A stretch of 64,000 nt of DNA from Bog-756 sp963734395 (GCA_963734395.1 CAVTGY010000007.1:1-64000); one strand, 5' to 3'; positions 38,824 through 48,400 are shown, numbered from the stretch's first letter. Notes: a model not told the origin generated them from the sequence alone. Numbers and translations are program-made.

Positions 38824-40143
38824 TTGAGTTCTGCACCATGGAAGACGCGCATGGCCGCATTGGGGGTGGCGGTGATGGTGTCGTTGACGGCGGTGGCCTG
38901 CAGTTCCACCAACTCATCGTCGACCACCACCACGTCGGCGACCACCACCGGATCAACGACGCGAGCGATTCCCCAGAGCGCTTACAGCGATCACACCGGC
39001 ATCACCGCCACCCAGGTGAGCGTCGGTAACGTCTCGACCCTGTCCATCGGTGGGCTGTTCAAGGGGGCAGTGGTGGGAACCGAGGCGTACGCCGACATGG
39101 TCAACTCGGAGGGCGGGGTCAACGGACGCAAGATCGTGGTCGACAGTGCCGATGACGGGTACACCGGAACCGGCAACAAGCAGGCCACCCAGAACGCGGT
39201 CAACACCGACGCCGCCCTGGTCGGTTCCTTCTCCACCTTCGACAGTTTCGGTGGGACGGTGCTGGCCCAAAATCCCGGCGTCCCCGATGTCGCCCAGGTC
39301 CTCGACCCGGCCACTGCCGACCTCCCCAACGTCTTCAGTTCGGTGCCCCTGCAGGGCGGCTGGCAGGAGGGTCCGCTTCAGTACTTCAAGCAGAAGTTCG
39401 GGACGGCGGCGGTTCAGGCGGTAGGAACCCTGGTCGGCGACCTGCCTTCGCCGGAATACGACTGGGCCGGCGAGAAGTACGTGATGGAGAAGGCTGGCTA
39501 CAAGGTCATCTACGACCCGACCTATCCGGTGACCCAGACCGACTTCACCGAGAACGTGATCGCCATGAAGAACGCCGGGGTCAAGGTGCTGTTCGTCGAC
39601 CAGTTGGCCGAGATCTACGCCTCGGCCCTGCTCAAGGACCTGGTCCAGCAGGACTACCACCCCTACGTCGTGCTCGGGGCGGCCGCCTACTCCCACGCAC
39701 TCATTCCCGCCGCCGGCGGTGCTGCCGCGGTCAACGGTTCCTACCTCGACCAGAACGCATCGCTTTACCTGGGTGAGGACCAAGCCACTATTCCTGCGGT
39801 AGGCACGTTCCTCCACTGGGTGAATGTGGCTTCACCGGGATTCTCTCCCGATTTGTTCACCCTCTACGGATGGAATTCGGCACAACTCTTCGTCCAGGCC
39901 CTGAAGAACGCGGGCTCCGATCCGAGCCGGGGATCGATCTTGGCCCAGCTGGGCAAGATCACCAGCTACAACGGCGGGAATATCGTCACCACCAGCAATC
40001 CGGTGGCCAGGACGACATCCAACTGCTATCTCATCGGCCAAGTGGCCAACGGTCAATGGCAGCGTCTGGACGATCCTCCGGTGAACAGCGCCACCAATGG
40101 CTACCGTTGCGACTATTCGTACGTCACACCGCCCAAGTCTTGA
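38824..40143 (+). CDS. Branched-chain amino acid-type ABC transporter substrate-binding lipoprotein
   Basis: The 439-residue protein has a signal peptide (MAALGVAVMVSLTAVAC, cleavage before Cys) and a Ser/Thr-rich linker. A periplasmic-binding fold type I of the Liv family follows (GITATQVSVGNVSTLSIGGLFKGAVVGTEAYADMVNSEGGVNGRKIVVDSADDG). TTG 38824, behind AAGGGGGA, fits signal-peptide geometry better than upstream ATG 38764. It precedes a fused LivHM permease and two ATPases. Such cassettes import branched-chain amino acids, amides or urea. The ligand is unknown. Confidence 0.85.
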   Translation: MSSAPWKTRMAALGVAVMVSLTAVACSSTNSSSTTTTSATTTGSTTRAIPQSAYSDHTGITATQVSVGNVSTLSIGGLFKGAVVGTEAYADMVNSEGGVNGRKIVVDSADDGYTGTGNKQATQNAVNTDAALVGSFSTFDSFGGTVLAQNPGVPDVAQVLDPATADLPNVFSSVPLQGGWQEGPLQYFKQKFGTAAVQAVGTLVGDLPSPEYDWAGEKYVMEKAGYKVIYDPTYPVTQTDFTENVIAMKNAGVKVLFVDQLAEIYASALLKDLVQQDYHPYVVLGAAAYSHALIPAAGGAAAVNGSYLDQNASLYLGEDQATIPAVGTFLHWVNVASPGFSPDLFTLYGWNSAQLFVQALKNAGSDPSRGSILAQLGKITSYNGGNIVTTSNPVARTTSNCYLIGQVANGQWQRLDDPPVNSATNGYRCDYSYVTPPKS

Positions 40144-40202
40144 GCCGTACCGACGAGCACGGGCATTGCTGATGGCTTCGATCGGGTGACGGGGCCGGGT
40201 CG

Positions 40203-42143
40203 GTGAGCAACTTCCTCCAGTACACCGTGTTCGGCGTCATGTTCGGCGCCGGCTACGCCATCGCCGCCACCGGCCTGGTGGTCACCTACACCACCTCGGG
40301 CGTGTTCAACTTCGCCCAGGGTGCGGTAGGGATGGTGGCCGCCTTCTGCTACTGGGAACTGGTCAGCGTCCACCACGTCCCCATCCTGGTGGCGCTGGCC
40401 CTGATCCTCATCGTCGGAGCCGCCATCTCCGGCGCCCTGGTGGAGCGGGTGCTGATGCGACGGCTCCACGGAGCGTCGACCGAGCGCCCGGTGATGGTCA
40501 CGCTCGGCCTGTTGGTGATCCTCACCGGATTGGCCACGGTCATCTGGAACCCGAGCACCCAGCACTTTGTCGGCAACATGGTCAATGGCCAGTTCCGGCT
40601 GGTCGGGATCAACATCCAGTACCAAGAGGTGCTGATCATCGGCGTCGCGGTGGCGGTGGCGGTGGCGCTGCGGCTGCTCTTCTACTCCACCCGCACCGGC
40701 GTGGCCCTGAGGGCGGTGGTCGATGACCCCGAGCTGCTGGCCATGTCCGGCGTGTCCCCCAACCGGATGAGCCAGTACGGATGGATCCTCGGGTTCATGA
40801 TGGCCGCCCTGGCCGGGGTGTTGTTGGCTCCCACCCAGACCACCGGACTGAACATCGAGGCGATGACCCTTCTGGTCGTCAACGGGTACGCGGCCGCCAT
40901 CGTCGGCCGGCTCAAGAACATTCCGGTCACCTTCGTTGCCGCCATCGGCATCGGACTGGCCGAGAACTACGTGCTCAACTACGCGCTGCCCCACCTTCCC
41001 GCCAGTTTGGTTCCGGACGTGACCTTGGCACTGCCCATGGTGTTCCTGTTCATCGCTCTGGTGACGGTGCCATCGGTCCGGCTACGAGCCGTGGGTCGGC
41101 TGACCACCATGCGAGCGCCTCGGGTGGCGGGCGGTACCGAGTCGCTGGTCGTCGGTGGGGTCTTCTTCGCGCTGGCCGTGGTCGTGGCCGTGGCCTTCGA
41201 CAACACTGCGTTCAGGGGGACGACCGTCCTCACCCTGGGCGGAGTGGTGATGACGCTGGGAATCGTCGGACTGTCCCTGGTCCTCTTGACCGGCTATTCG
41301 GGCCAGGTCTCGCTCTGCCAGTTCTCGTTCATGGGCATCGGCGCCTTCGTCATGGGGAAGGTCGCCGGTGGCGGTTCACTGCTCGGACTGGTGGCGGCCA
41401 CCGCCATCTGTGCCGGGGTAGGGGCGCTCATCGCCCTTCCGACGATCCGACTCCGCGATCTCTATCTCGCCCTTGCCACCTTCGCCTTTGCCGATGCCAT
41501 GGCCCAGGGGTTCTTCACCGATACCCACATCTACGGAAGCGGTGGGGTGAGCGTGGGCCGGATCGTCATTCCGGGGTTGTCCTTCGGCTCCGATGCCGCC
41601 GAGTTCCTGTTGGTCACCGGCTTCTTCGTGCTGGCCGCCTGGACCGTCCTGGCCATTCGCCGAAGCCTCTTCGGTCGTCGGCTGGTGGCCCTCAACGATT
41701 CGCAGGCGGCGTACGCCACGGTCGGGCTCAACATCGGGGTCACCAAGGTTGCGGTGTTCGCCATCGCCGCGGCCATGGCCGGGCTGGCCGGTGCCCTCTA
41801 CGGCACCGTGCAGCAGGTGGTGGGCACTTCGGACTTCGACATCTTTCCCGGCATCATCTTTGTCCTGTTCGTCACCATCTGGAGCATCCGCACGGTGTCC
41901 GGCGCCTTTCTCGCCGCCGTGACCTATGTGGTGCTGAGCCAGATATGGATGAACGGCCTGGGAATCTTCGCCGGAGTGGGGATCATCCTCATCGGACGGG
42001 CGGCGAGCGGCATTCTCGGAATCGAGGCCCTCCAGATCCCGCTGCCCTGGGTCAAGCGGTCGGCGACCGCGCTGGGAACGACACCGGTTGCGACAGTGGG
42101 TCGTGCGATGATTGTGGACGGCGAGACCCGTGTCGCCGGCTGA
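40203..42143 (+). CDS. Fused LivH-LivM ABC permease
   Basis: The 646-residue protein contains two permeases that are usually separate. Residues 1-290 match LivH (GVMFGAGYAIAATGLVVTYTTSGVFNFAQGAVGMVAAF, RTGVALRAVVDDPELLAMSGV). Residues 310-620 match LivM (LVLLTGYSGQVSLCQFSFMGIGAFV, GRRLVALNDSQAAYATVGLNI, TKVAVFAIAAAMAGLAGALYG). The link contains a TM helix. The fusion gives the complete channel of a branched-chain-type importer. It lies 59 bp after the binding protein and overlaps LivG. Confidence 0.9.
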   Translation: MSNFLQYTVFGVMFGAGYAIAATGLVVTYTTSGVFNFAQGAVGMVAAFCYWELVSVHHVPILVALALILIVGAAISGALVERVLMRRLHGASTERPVMVTLGLLVILTGLATVIWNPSTQHFVGNMVNGQFRLVGINIQYQEVLIIGVAVAVAVALRLLFYSTRTGVALRAVVDDPELLAMSGVSPNRMSQYGWILGFMMAALAGVLLAPTQTTGLNIEAMTLLVVNGYAAAIVGRLKNIPVTFVAAIGIGLAENYVLNYALPHLPASLVPDVTLALPMVFLFIALVTVPSVRLRAVGRLTTMRAPRVAGGTESLVVGGVFFALAVVVAVAFDNTAFRGTTVLTLGGVVMTLGIVGLSLVLLTGYSGQVSLCQFSFMGIGAFVMGKVAGGGSLLGLVAATAICAGVGALIALPTIRLRDLYLALATFAFADAMAQGFFTDTHIYGSGGVSVGRIVIPGLSFGSDAAEFLLVTGFFVLAAWTVLAIRRSLFGRRLVALNDSQAAYATVGLNIGVTKVAVFAIAAAMAGLAGALYGTVQQVVGTSDFDIFPGIIFVLFVTIWSIRTVSGAFLAAVTYVVLSQIWMNGLGIFAGVGIILIGRAASGILGIEALQIPLPWVKRSATALGTTPVATVGRAMIVDGETRVAG

Positions 42144-43023
42144 GGTCCGCGAGGGGAGCGACGCGGTCCTCACCGTCGAGCAGGTCGCCGTCCGCTTCGG
42201 GGGCGTCTCCGCGCTCAGCGACGTCAGCCTGTCCGTGCGACCGGGAACGGTCACCGGATTGATCGGGCCCAACGGCGCCGGCAAGACAACGCTGTTCAAT
42301 GTGATCAGCGGGTTGCAGACGCCGGTACGCGGCTCGGTCCACCTGTTCGAAACCGACGTCACCGCCATGAAGCCCCACCGTCGGGCACGACTGGGTCTGG
42401 CTCGCACCTTCCAGCGACTCGAACTGTTCGGCTCGTTGACCGCCGGGGAGAACGTGCAGGTCGGGCTGGAGTCCACGGTCAAGTGGTGGAACGTCCGCCG
42501 CCTCCGCCGGCTCCTTCCTGGGAAGAGCCGCCGGACCGACGCCGCTCGGAGCGGTGCCGATCCCACCGCTAGCGCCGGGCCGATGATCCCGCCGACCTGT
42601 GATCATCTGCTCGATCGGGTCGGCCTCGCCAGCCTGGGCGATCGGCACGCCTCGTCGCTTCCCACCGGGTCGGCCCGCATGGTCGAGTTGGCCCGGGCGC
42701 TGGCCATCGGTCCCAAGCTGCTGTTGCTGGACGAGCCCGGCTCCGGGCTCGACGAGACCGAGTCGGCCGCCCTCGGGGACCTGCTGTCCCGGTTGGCGGC
42801 CGGCGGGATGGCTGTCTTGCTGGTCGAGCACGACATGGAGCTGGTCATGCGGATCTGCGACCACATCTACGTCCTCGACTTCGGGGACATCATCGCGTCG
42901 GGCACCCCGGACGAGGTCCGGCGCGACCCGATGGTCCAGGCGGCGTACCTGGGCGAGGCCGGGCCGGAGGCCGGCACTGCGGCGGGGCCCAGCTCCGAGC
43001 CGGACCCGGGTGCGGGGCGATGA
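42130..43023 (+). CDS. livG: LivG-type ABC ATPase with altered signature motif
   Basis: The protein has about 297 residues: Walker A GPNGAGKTTLFNVISG, Q-loop LARTFQRLELFGSLTAGENV, Walker B KLLLLDEPGSGLD and H-loop VEHDMELVM. The signature, normally LS(Y/G)GQQR.(L/V)E, reads LPTGSARMVELARAL, so both Gly-Gln residues are changed. An insertion of about 40 residues lies between Q-loop and signature. A regular LivF signature in the partner may compensate. GTG 42130 or 42112 is the start, overlapping LivHM. The stop overlaps LivF (ATGA). Confidence 0.85.
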   Translation: MSPAEVREGSDAVLTVEQVAVRFGGVSALSDVSLSVRPGTVTGLIGPNGAGKTTLFNVISGLQTPVRGSVHLFETDVTAMKPHRRARLGLARTFQRLELFGSLTAGENVQVGLESTVKWWNVRRLRRLLPGKSRRTDAARSGADPTASAGPMIPPTCDHLLDRVGLASLGDRHASSLPTGSARMVELARALAIGPKLLLLDEPGSGLDETESAALGDLLSRLAAGGMAVLLVEHDMELVMRICDHIYVLDFGDIIASGTPDEVRRDPMVQAAYLGEAGPEAGTAAGPSSEPDPGAGR

Positions 43024-43766
43024 CCGACACCGAGGCCAAGCCAGGACCCCCCGCCGGCTCCCGGCCAACGCCACCGGCAATCACCATCGAAGGGGTACGT
43101 GCCGCGTACGGGCGGATCGAGGTTCTCCACGGCGTCGATCTGGTCGTGCCTCCGGGGAGCGTGTTCGCCCTGCTCGGGCCCAATGGGGCCGGAAAGTCGA
43201 CATTGCTCAAGGTGATCAGCGGGCGCCTCCGCCCCAGCGCCGGTCAGGTGCTCATCGGAGACCAACCGGTGGGGAAACGTCCCACCGAGAAGCTCACCCG
43301 CAGCGGTGTCTGCGCCGTGCCCGAAGGGCGGGGGATCTTTGCCAATCTCACCGTGCGCGAGAACCTCCTCATCTGGACCTACCGGGGCGGGCTCACCGCC
43401 AGGGACGTGGAGGAGCGGACGTTCACCGCCTTTCCCCGGCTCAAGGAGCGCCGCCGGCAGATGGCTGGGACGCTCTCCGGCGGTGAGCAGCAGATGCTGG
43501 CCATCTCGCGGGCACTGGTCACCGAACCGCAGGTGCTGCTGCTCGACGAGCTGTCCATGGGTCTGGCTCCGTTGATCGTCAGCGAGCTCTACCAGCTGGT
43601 GGGCAGGCTCGCTGACCAGGGGATGACCATCCTGCTGGTCGAGCAGTTCGTGGCCACCGCGGTGTCGGTGGCCACCCGCGCCGCCATCATGGTGCACGGC
43701 CGGATCACCCAGGAGGGCACCCCCAAGGAGATGGCCGACGCCGCGCTCGGGGTCTACCTGTCCTGA
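43020..43766 (+). CDS. livF: LivF-type ABC ATPase
   Basis: The 248-residue ATPase has Walker A GPNGAGKSTLLKVISG, VPEGRGIFANLTVRENL, signature LSGGEQQMLAISRAL, Walker B LLLDELSMGLAP (typical Liv 'DE(P/L)S.GLAP') and H-loop LLVEQFV. It is coupled to LivG by 4 bp and completes the importer cassette. It is convergent with valS, and a GC-rich hairpin lies between. Confidence 0.92.
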   Translation: MTDTEAKPGPPAGSRPTPPAITIEGVRAAYGRIEVLHGVDLVVPPGSVFALLGPNGAGKSTLLKVISGRLRPSAGQVLIGDQPVGKRPTEKLTRSGVCAVPEGRGIFANLTVRENLLIWTYRGGLTARDVEERTFTAFPRLKERRRQMAGTLSGGEQQMLAISRALVTEPQVLLLDELSMGLAPLIVSELYQLVGRLADQGMTILLVEQFVATAVSVATRAAIMVHGRITQEGTPKEMADAALGVYLS

Positions 43767-43778
43767 GCCGCTGTTGTC

Positions 43779-43796
43779 CCGGGCCACCGCGCCCGG
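43779..43796. terminator. Convergent hairpin between livF and valS
   Basis: CCGGGC-caccgc-GCCCGG forms a strong 6-bp stem in the 30-bp gap between convergent stops. There is no U tract, so the termination role is inferred from position only. Confidence 0.5.
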
Positions 43797-46418
43797 TCAG
43801 TCCTCTTCGGCCAACTCCACCTCGATCGCTGATTGATCGGCTTCGGTGGTGACCAGGGTGATCACCCTGCCCGCGTCCCGCAAGTCGTCTTCGACCGACA
43901 AGAGGGCGGCGATGCGCTCCGTCGTGTCGGCCACGCTGAGGGTGGCCACCGCGGCGCGCATCGAGCGCTTCTGGGTGGTCTTGGCCCGCCGGACCTGTCC
44001 GAGGACCTCGGCAACCACGTCGAGGACCGGGCCGATGGTGACCGTTCCGTCGGGGAGGGCGGCGTCGAACTCGGACCGATTCGGCCACCGGGCGTTGTGG
44101 ATGGATCCGGGTTGCCACCACGACCAGACCTCCTCGGTCACGAAGGGGAGCACGGGGGCGAACAGCCGGAGCTGGACCGAAACCGCCAGGGCCAGAGCTG
44201 CCCGGGCCGATGCCGGTCCCGGGTCGCCGGGCTCGCCATAGGCCCGGGTCTTGACCAGCTCGAGGTAGTCGTCGCAGAACGACCAGAAAAAGGACTCGGT
44301 GCGTTCGAGGGCCCGGGCATAGTCGTACCCCTCGAAGGCGGCGGTGGCCTCATCGACCACTTCGGCCAGCCGGGCCAACATGGCCCGGTCGAGCGGGGCG
44401 GTGACCTGGCCGGGCTCGGGGACGACCACGGTGCCCTCGTGGTTGGCGATCCGTCCCAGGGCGAACCTCGACGCGTTGAGCACCTTGATGGCCAAGCGCC
44501 GGCCCACTTTGATCTGCCCCTCGTCGAAGGTGGTGTCCGCCCCCGGCCGCCCCCCGGCCGCCCAGTAGCGGACGGCATCGGCCCCGTATTTCTCCAACAG
44601 GGGAAGGGGTGTGAGCACGTTCCCCTTCGACTTGGACATCTTCTTGCGATCGGGATCGACCACCCAACCGGAGATGGCGGCGTCCGACCATGGCAGCACG
44701 CCGTGCTCGAGCTCGGCTCGGACGACGGTGGCGAACAACCAGGTGCGGATGATCTCGTGGGCCTGGGGGCGCAGGTCCATGGGGAAGACTCGGGAGAACA
44801 GGTCGGGGTCGTCCTCCCACTTGCCGGCGATCTGTGGGGTGAGTGAGGAGGTGGCCCAGGTATCCATCACGTCGGGATCGCCGACGAATCCGCCCGGCTG
44901 TCCCCGCTGGGTTTCGGCGTACCCGTGTGGGGCATCGGTCGACGGATCGACGGGGAGCCGGTCCTCGTCGGCGAAGAGCGGCGCGTCGAAACTGACCTCG
45001 CCCGTTCCGTCGACCGGGTACCAGACAGGGAAGGGCACCCCGAAGTACCGCTGACGACTGATGTTCCAGTCGGCATTGAGACCCTCCACCCAGGCCCGGT
45101 AGCGGTGGGCCATGTACGGGGGATGCCAGCGCAGCTCGTCGCCGCGGGCCAACAGCCGGTCGCGCAGGGGGAGCGTCTCAACGAACCACTGGCGTGAGGA
45201 TACGATCTCGAGCGGACGGTCCCCCCGTTCGTAGAACTTGACCGGGTGGACGATCGGGCTCGGTTCTCCGATCAGCCCGCCCGATTCGGTGAGCAATTCG
45301 ACGATGCGCGACTGGGCCTGTTTCACCGTGCATCCCACCAGCTGGTCGTAGGCGGACTGGGCCATCCCCGGGTCGTCCGACTCCCATCCGACGGTTCCCC
45401 AGTCCACCGGCAACAGCCGTCCGTCGCGCCCGATGATGGTCCGGGTGGGCAACGAGAGCTCCCGCCACCAGAGGATGTCGGTGGTGTCGCCGAAGGTGCA
45501 GACCATGGCGATGCCCGACCCCTTTTCCGGATCGGCCAGCTCGTGGGCGAGCACCGGCACCCGCACGCCGAAGAGTGGCGTGGTCACCTCGGTGCCGAAA
45601 AGAGCCCGGTAACGCTCGTCGTCGGGATGGGCCACCAGCGCCACGCATGCGGCCAGCAGCTCGGGGCGAGTGGTCTCGATGTCGACGCCCGCTTCGTCGT
45701 CGACCCGGGGGAACCGCAGCCGGTGGTAGGCGGCCGGGAGTTCGCGGTCTTCGAGCTCGGCCTGGGACACCGCGGTTCGGAAGTCGACGTCCCACAGGGT
45801 GGGGGCGGTGCGCTGGACCACCTGTCCCCGGGCCGCCAGCCGCAGGAAACCGCGTTGGGAGACTCGTCGGGCCTGCTCGGAGATGGTGGCGTAGGTGTGG
45901 GACCAGTCCACCGACAAACCCAGCGTGCGCCACAGGCGTTCGAAGACCTGCTCGTCCTCGGCGGTGAGGCGGTGGCAGAGGGCCACGAAGTTGGGTCGCG
46001 AAATGGAGACCGGGTGCTTCTCGGGGCGGTCGGGCGGCTCGAAGTCGGGATCGAAGGGGAGGCCGGGGTCGCAGCGGACCCCGAAGTAGTTCTGCACCCT
46101 GCGTTCGGTGGGGAGACCGTTGTCATCCCAGCCCATCGGATAGAAGACGGCCCGACCTCGCATTCGCCAGAAGCGGGCCACGGTGTCGGTGTGGGTGAAG
46201 GAAAAGATGTGGCCGATGTGGAGCGACCCGGACACGGTCGGTGGCGGGGTGTCGATGGAGTAGACCTCCTCGCGGGCGGCCGACCGGTCAAAGGCGTAGG
46301 TACCGGCTTGGTCCCAACGGGGAGACCACAACGCCTCGATTCCTTCGAGCGTCGGCTTTTCGGGGATTCCCGACGGACCGACCCCGACCGGGGCGGTTCC
46401 TCTCGCGTCACTCTCCAT
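43797..46418 (-). CDS. valS: Valine--tRNA ligase
   Basis: The 873-residue class I synthetase has HIGH in SGSLHIGHIFSFTHTD (residues 67-70), the editing domain (ETTRPELLAACVALVAHPDDERYRALFG; GSGIAMVCTFGD), the catalytic GWDDNGLPTERRVQ and KKMSKSKGNVLTP (KMSKS). A helical anticodon-binding region and a short C-terminal coiled coil follow. It charges tRNA-Val and edits Thr. ATG 46418 is the only start just before PEKPTLEGIEALWSPRW. The open frame beyond it belongs to the cysS gene on the other strand. It is divergent from cysS, 21 bp apart. Confidence 0.95.
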   Translation of the reverse strand: MESDARGTAPVGVGPSGIPEKPTLEGIEALWSPRWDQAGTYAFDRSAAREEVYSIDTPPPTVSGSLHIGHIFSFTHTDTVARFWRMRGRAVFYPMGWDDNGLPTERRVQNYFGVRCDPGLPFDPDFEPPDRPEKHPVSISRPNFVALCHRLTAEDEQVFERLWRTLGLSVDWSHTYATISEQARRVSQRGFLRLAARGQVVQRTAPTLWDVDFRTAVSQAELEDRELPAAYHRLRFPRVDDEAGVDIETTRPELLAACVALVAHPDDERYRALFGTEVTTPLFGVRVPVLAHELADPEKGSGIAMVCTFGDTTDILWWRELSLPTRTIIGRDGRLLPVDWGTVGWESDDPGMAQSAYDQLVGCTVKQAQSRIVELLTESGGLIGEPSPIVHPVKFYERGDRPLEIVSSRQWFVETLPLRDRLLARGDELRWHPPYMAHRYRAWVEGLNADWNISRQRYFGVPFPVWYPVDGTGEVSFDAPLFADEDRLPVDPSTDAPHGYAETQRGQPGGFVGDPDVMDTWATSSLTPQIAGKWEDDPDLFSRVFPMDLRPQAHEIIRTWLFATVVRAELEHGVLPWSDAAISGWVVDPDRKKMSKSKGNVLTPLPLLEKYGADAVRYWAAGGRPGADTTFDEGQIKVGRRLAIKVLNASRFALGRIANHEGTVVVPEPGQVTAPLDRAMLARLAEVVDEATAAFEGYDYARALERTESFFWSFCDDYLELVKTRAYGEPGDPGPASARAALALAVSVQLRLFAPVLPFVTEEVWSWWQPGSIHNARWPNRSEFDAALPDGTVTIGPVLDVVAEVLGQVRRAKTTQKRSMRAAVATLSVADTTERIAALLSVEDDLRDAGRVITLVTTEADQSAIEVELAEED

Positions 46419-46439
46419 GATCGGGTTACCGTACCCTGC

Positions 46440-47873
46440 GTGCTCCAGCTCCACGACACCGCCATTGACGAGGTGGTGCCCCTGCGCCTCCGGACTCCCG
46501 GACTGGTCTCCATGTACGTGTGCGGGCCGACCGTCTATGACGACCCTCACGTCGGCCACGGCAGGTTCTCTCTGGTCTTCGACGTGCTGAGGCGGTACCT
46601 CATCTTCACCGGGCTGGAGGTGACCTACATCTCCAACATCACCGACATCGACGACCGGATCATCGAACGATCGGCTGAACGGGGCATCGAGACGACGGAA
46701 CTGACCGCCACCTACGAGGCAGCATGGTGGGAGTCCATGGACGCACTTGGCGTGCTGCGACCGGACGGGACTCCCCATGCCACGGCCTTCGTCACCCGGA
46801 TGGTCGATCTGGTTGCCGACCTGGTCGCCCGTGGGGCCGCCTACGAGACTGCTGACGGCGTCTACCTGTCGGTGATGGACATCCCCGGGTATGGGCTACT
46901 CGCCCATCAGCCACTCGACTCGTTGCGGGCCGGAGCCCGGGTGGAGGCCGATGACGAGAAGCGCTCGCCGCTCGACTTCGTCCTCTGGAAGAAGGCCAAA
47001 CCGGGGGAGCCGACCTGGGAGTCGCCATGGGGACCGGGCCGGCCCGGCTGGCACACCGAGTGCGTGGTGATGTCGCTCGACCTCCTCGGCGATGGATTCG
47101 ACCTCCATGGGGGCGCCATCGACCTGATCTTTCCCCATCACGAGAACGAGAGGGCCCAGGCGGTGGCCACCGGTCGCACGTTCGCCACCCACTGGGTACA
47201 CAACGGCTGGGTCACCGTCGGAGGCGAGAAGATGTCCAAGTCGTTGCACAACTTCACCTCGCTCGCAGATCTGCTGGCTAGGACCGATGCCCGCGCCTAT
47301 CGGTTGTTGGTGCTCCGGTCGCATTACCGCTCACCCATAGAGGTCACCCCGGACACCGTCGCAGACGCAGAAGCGGGCCTCACTCGTCTGGACGAGCTGG
47401 CACGCCGCTTCGACCTTCCCGACCTCCCGGCCGCCGAACCGGTTGTCGACCCGGTGTCTACCGGCTCGGGCGCCGGCTCCCTCGCCGGCGGAGAGGACAG
47501 GGCGGATGGGCTGGACCCCGAGGCGGTGGTCCGCTTTCGCCGGTCCATGGACGATGATCTCGACACCCCCGGTGCCTTGGCCGCGGTGTTCGATCTGGTG
47601 CGCTCGGCCAACGTGGCCGCCGACGCCGGTGACACCGCGGCTGCGCAGCGGACTGCGAGGACTGCCGCCTTCCTGTGCGCGGTGCTCGGGCTTCCACTGG
47701 AAGGCGGGTCGGAGGTGGAGCTGGACCCGGCCATCGCCGACCGGGTACGGCGGCGGGACCAGGCCAGGGCTTCAGGCGACTGGGCCACGGCGGACTCGTT
47801 GCGCAGCGAATTGGAAGCTGCGGGCTGGGTGGTCGAGGACGGCCCCGACGGGACCCGGATACGCCGGCGCTGA
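46440..47873 (+). CDS. cysS: Cysteine--tRNA ligase
   Basis: The 477-residue class I synthetase has the zinc-site cysteine and HIGH-like motif MYVCGPTVYDDPHVGHGR, then YISNITDIDDRIIERS, GRPGWHTECVVMS and GGAIDLIFPHHENERAQ (second Cys and His ligands), and GEKMSKSLHNF (KMSKS). The C-terminal helical region ends VEDGPDGTRIRR. GTG 46440 gives the expected N-terminus LQLHDT. Only 21 bp separate it from the valS start, so at least one transcript probably has little or no leader. It shares the gap with no recognisable Shine-Dalgarno. Confidence 0.95.
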   Translation: MLQLHDTAIDEVVPLRLRTPGLVSMYVCGPTVYDDPHVGHGRFSLVFDVLRRYLIFTGLEVTYISNITDIDDRIIERSAERGIETTELTATYEAAWWESMDALGVLRPDGTPHATAFVTRMVDLVADLVARGAAYETADGVYLSVMDIPGYGLLAHQPLDSLRAGARVEADDEKRSPLDFVLWKKAKPGEPTWESPWGPGRPGWHTECVVMSLDLLGDGFDLHGGAIDLIFPHHENERAQAVATGRTFATHWVHNGWVTVGGEKMSKSLHNFTSLADLLARTDARAYRLLVLRSHYRSPIEVTPDTVADAEAGLTRLDELARRFDLPDLPAAEPVVDPVSTGSGAGSLAGGEDRADGLDPEAVVRFRRSMDDDLDTPGALAAVFDLVRSANVAADAGDTAAAQRTARTAAFLCAVLGLPLEGGSEVELDPAIADRVRRRDQARASGDWATADSLRSELEAAGWVVEDGPDGTRIRRR

Positions 47874-47950
47874 CCGTCGATGAACGGTATGTGAACAGGC
47901 GCTCACAGGCGTCCCCGCAGGTTGATTTGAGGGAGAGGACTGCTAGCGTT

Positions 47951-47972
47951 CGAAGGGCAGAACGTCCCTTCG
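47951..47972. other. Stem-loop in cold-shock gene leader
   Basis: CGAAGGG-cagaacgt-CCCTTCG makes a perfect 7-bp stem about 100 nt upstream of the cold-shock gene. It may be the terminator region of cysS or part of a structured leader controlling the cold-shock mRNA. The rest of 47874-48074 has no gene. Confidence 0.45.
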
Positions 47973-48074
47973 GTCGATGGTTGAGGGTCCGCCCCTGCGA
48001 GGGTGGATCGTCGGAACATTCGCCCGCCGGAACGGTCTGTGCACGACGCGTGTGGATGAAAGGGGAATGCCACC

Positions 48075-48287
48075 GTGGCTTCCGGAACAGTCAAGTGGTT
48101 CAACGCTGAAAAGGGTTTCGGCTTTATCTCACAGCCGGATGGTGGAGCCGATGTATTCGTGCATCACACCGCCATCCAGATGAACGGCTTCCGCTCACTC
48201 GAAGAGGGTCAGGCGGTCGAGTTCGAACTTCAGGAAGGACCCAAGGGTCTACAGGCCGCCGATGTGCGCCTGGCCCAGACTGCCTAG
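48075..48287 (+). CDS. CspA-family cold shock protein
   Basis: The 70-residue OB-fold protein has RNP1 KGFGFIS and RNP2 VFVHHTAI in the order of CspA proteins (GTVKWFNAEKGFGFISQPDG, DVFVHHTAIQMNGFRSLEEGQAVEFELQEGPKGLQAADV). It melts secondary structure in mRNA. GTG 48075 is preceded by a purine-rich AGGGGAAT. A leader of up to 200 nt with a stem-loop is typical of cold-shock mRNAs. Confidence 0.95.
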   Translation: MASGTVKWFNAEKGFGFISQPDGGADVFVHHTAIQMNGFRSLEEGQAVEFELQEGPKGLQAADVRLAQTA

Positions 48288-48384
48288 GAGCACTACCCAC
48301 CGCCGAGGGCCTCCGGGCTCGCATGTCCAGGCATCCGCTGCCGGTACGCCGCGCCCTTTCGTCGGGTTCATCGGGTCATAGCGC

Positions 48385-48400
48385 CGGCGCCCGGGCGCCG
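48385..48400. terminator. GC palindrome downstream of the cold-shock gene
   Basis: CGGCGCCCGGGCGCCG is a perfect 16-bp palindrome about 100 bp after the cold-shock stop. It could terminate transcription, but it has no T tract and no loop. Apart from it and the palindrome at 48500, the 48288-48619 gap has no gene. Confidence 0.35.

Noticed and set aside
40781..42262. 493-codon open frame overlapping the LivHM permease
   Set aside because: Composition is rich in Arg, Gly and His with no family similarity; it is a shadow of the permease gene.
45246..46439. Long open frame running upstream of cysS on the plus strand
   Set aside because: It is antisense to valS, whose motifs are clear; high GC content keeps the opposite frame open.
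48385..48400. Intrinsic terminator after the cold-shock gene
   Set aside because: Palindrome lacks a loop and U tract; listed only as a weak terminator candidate.
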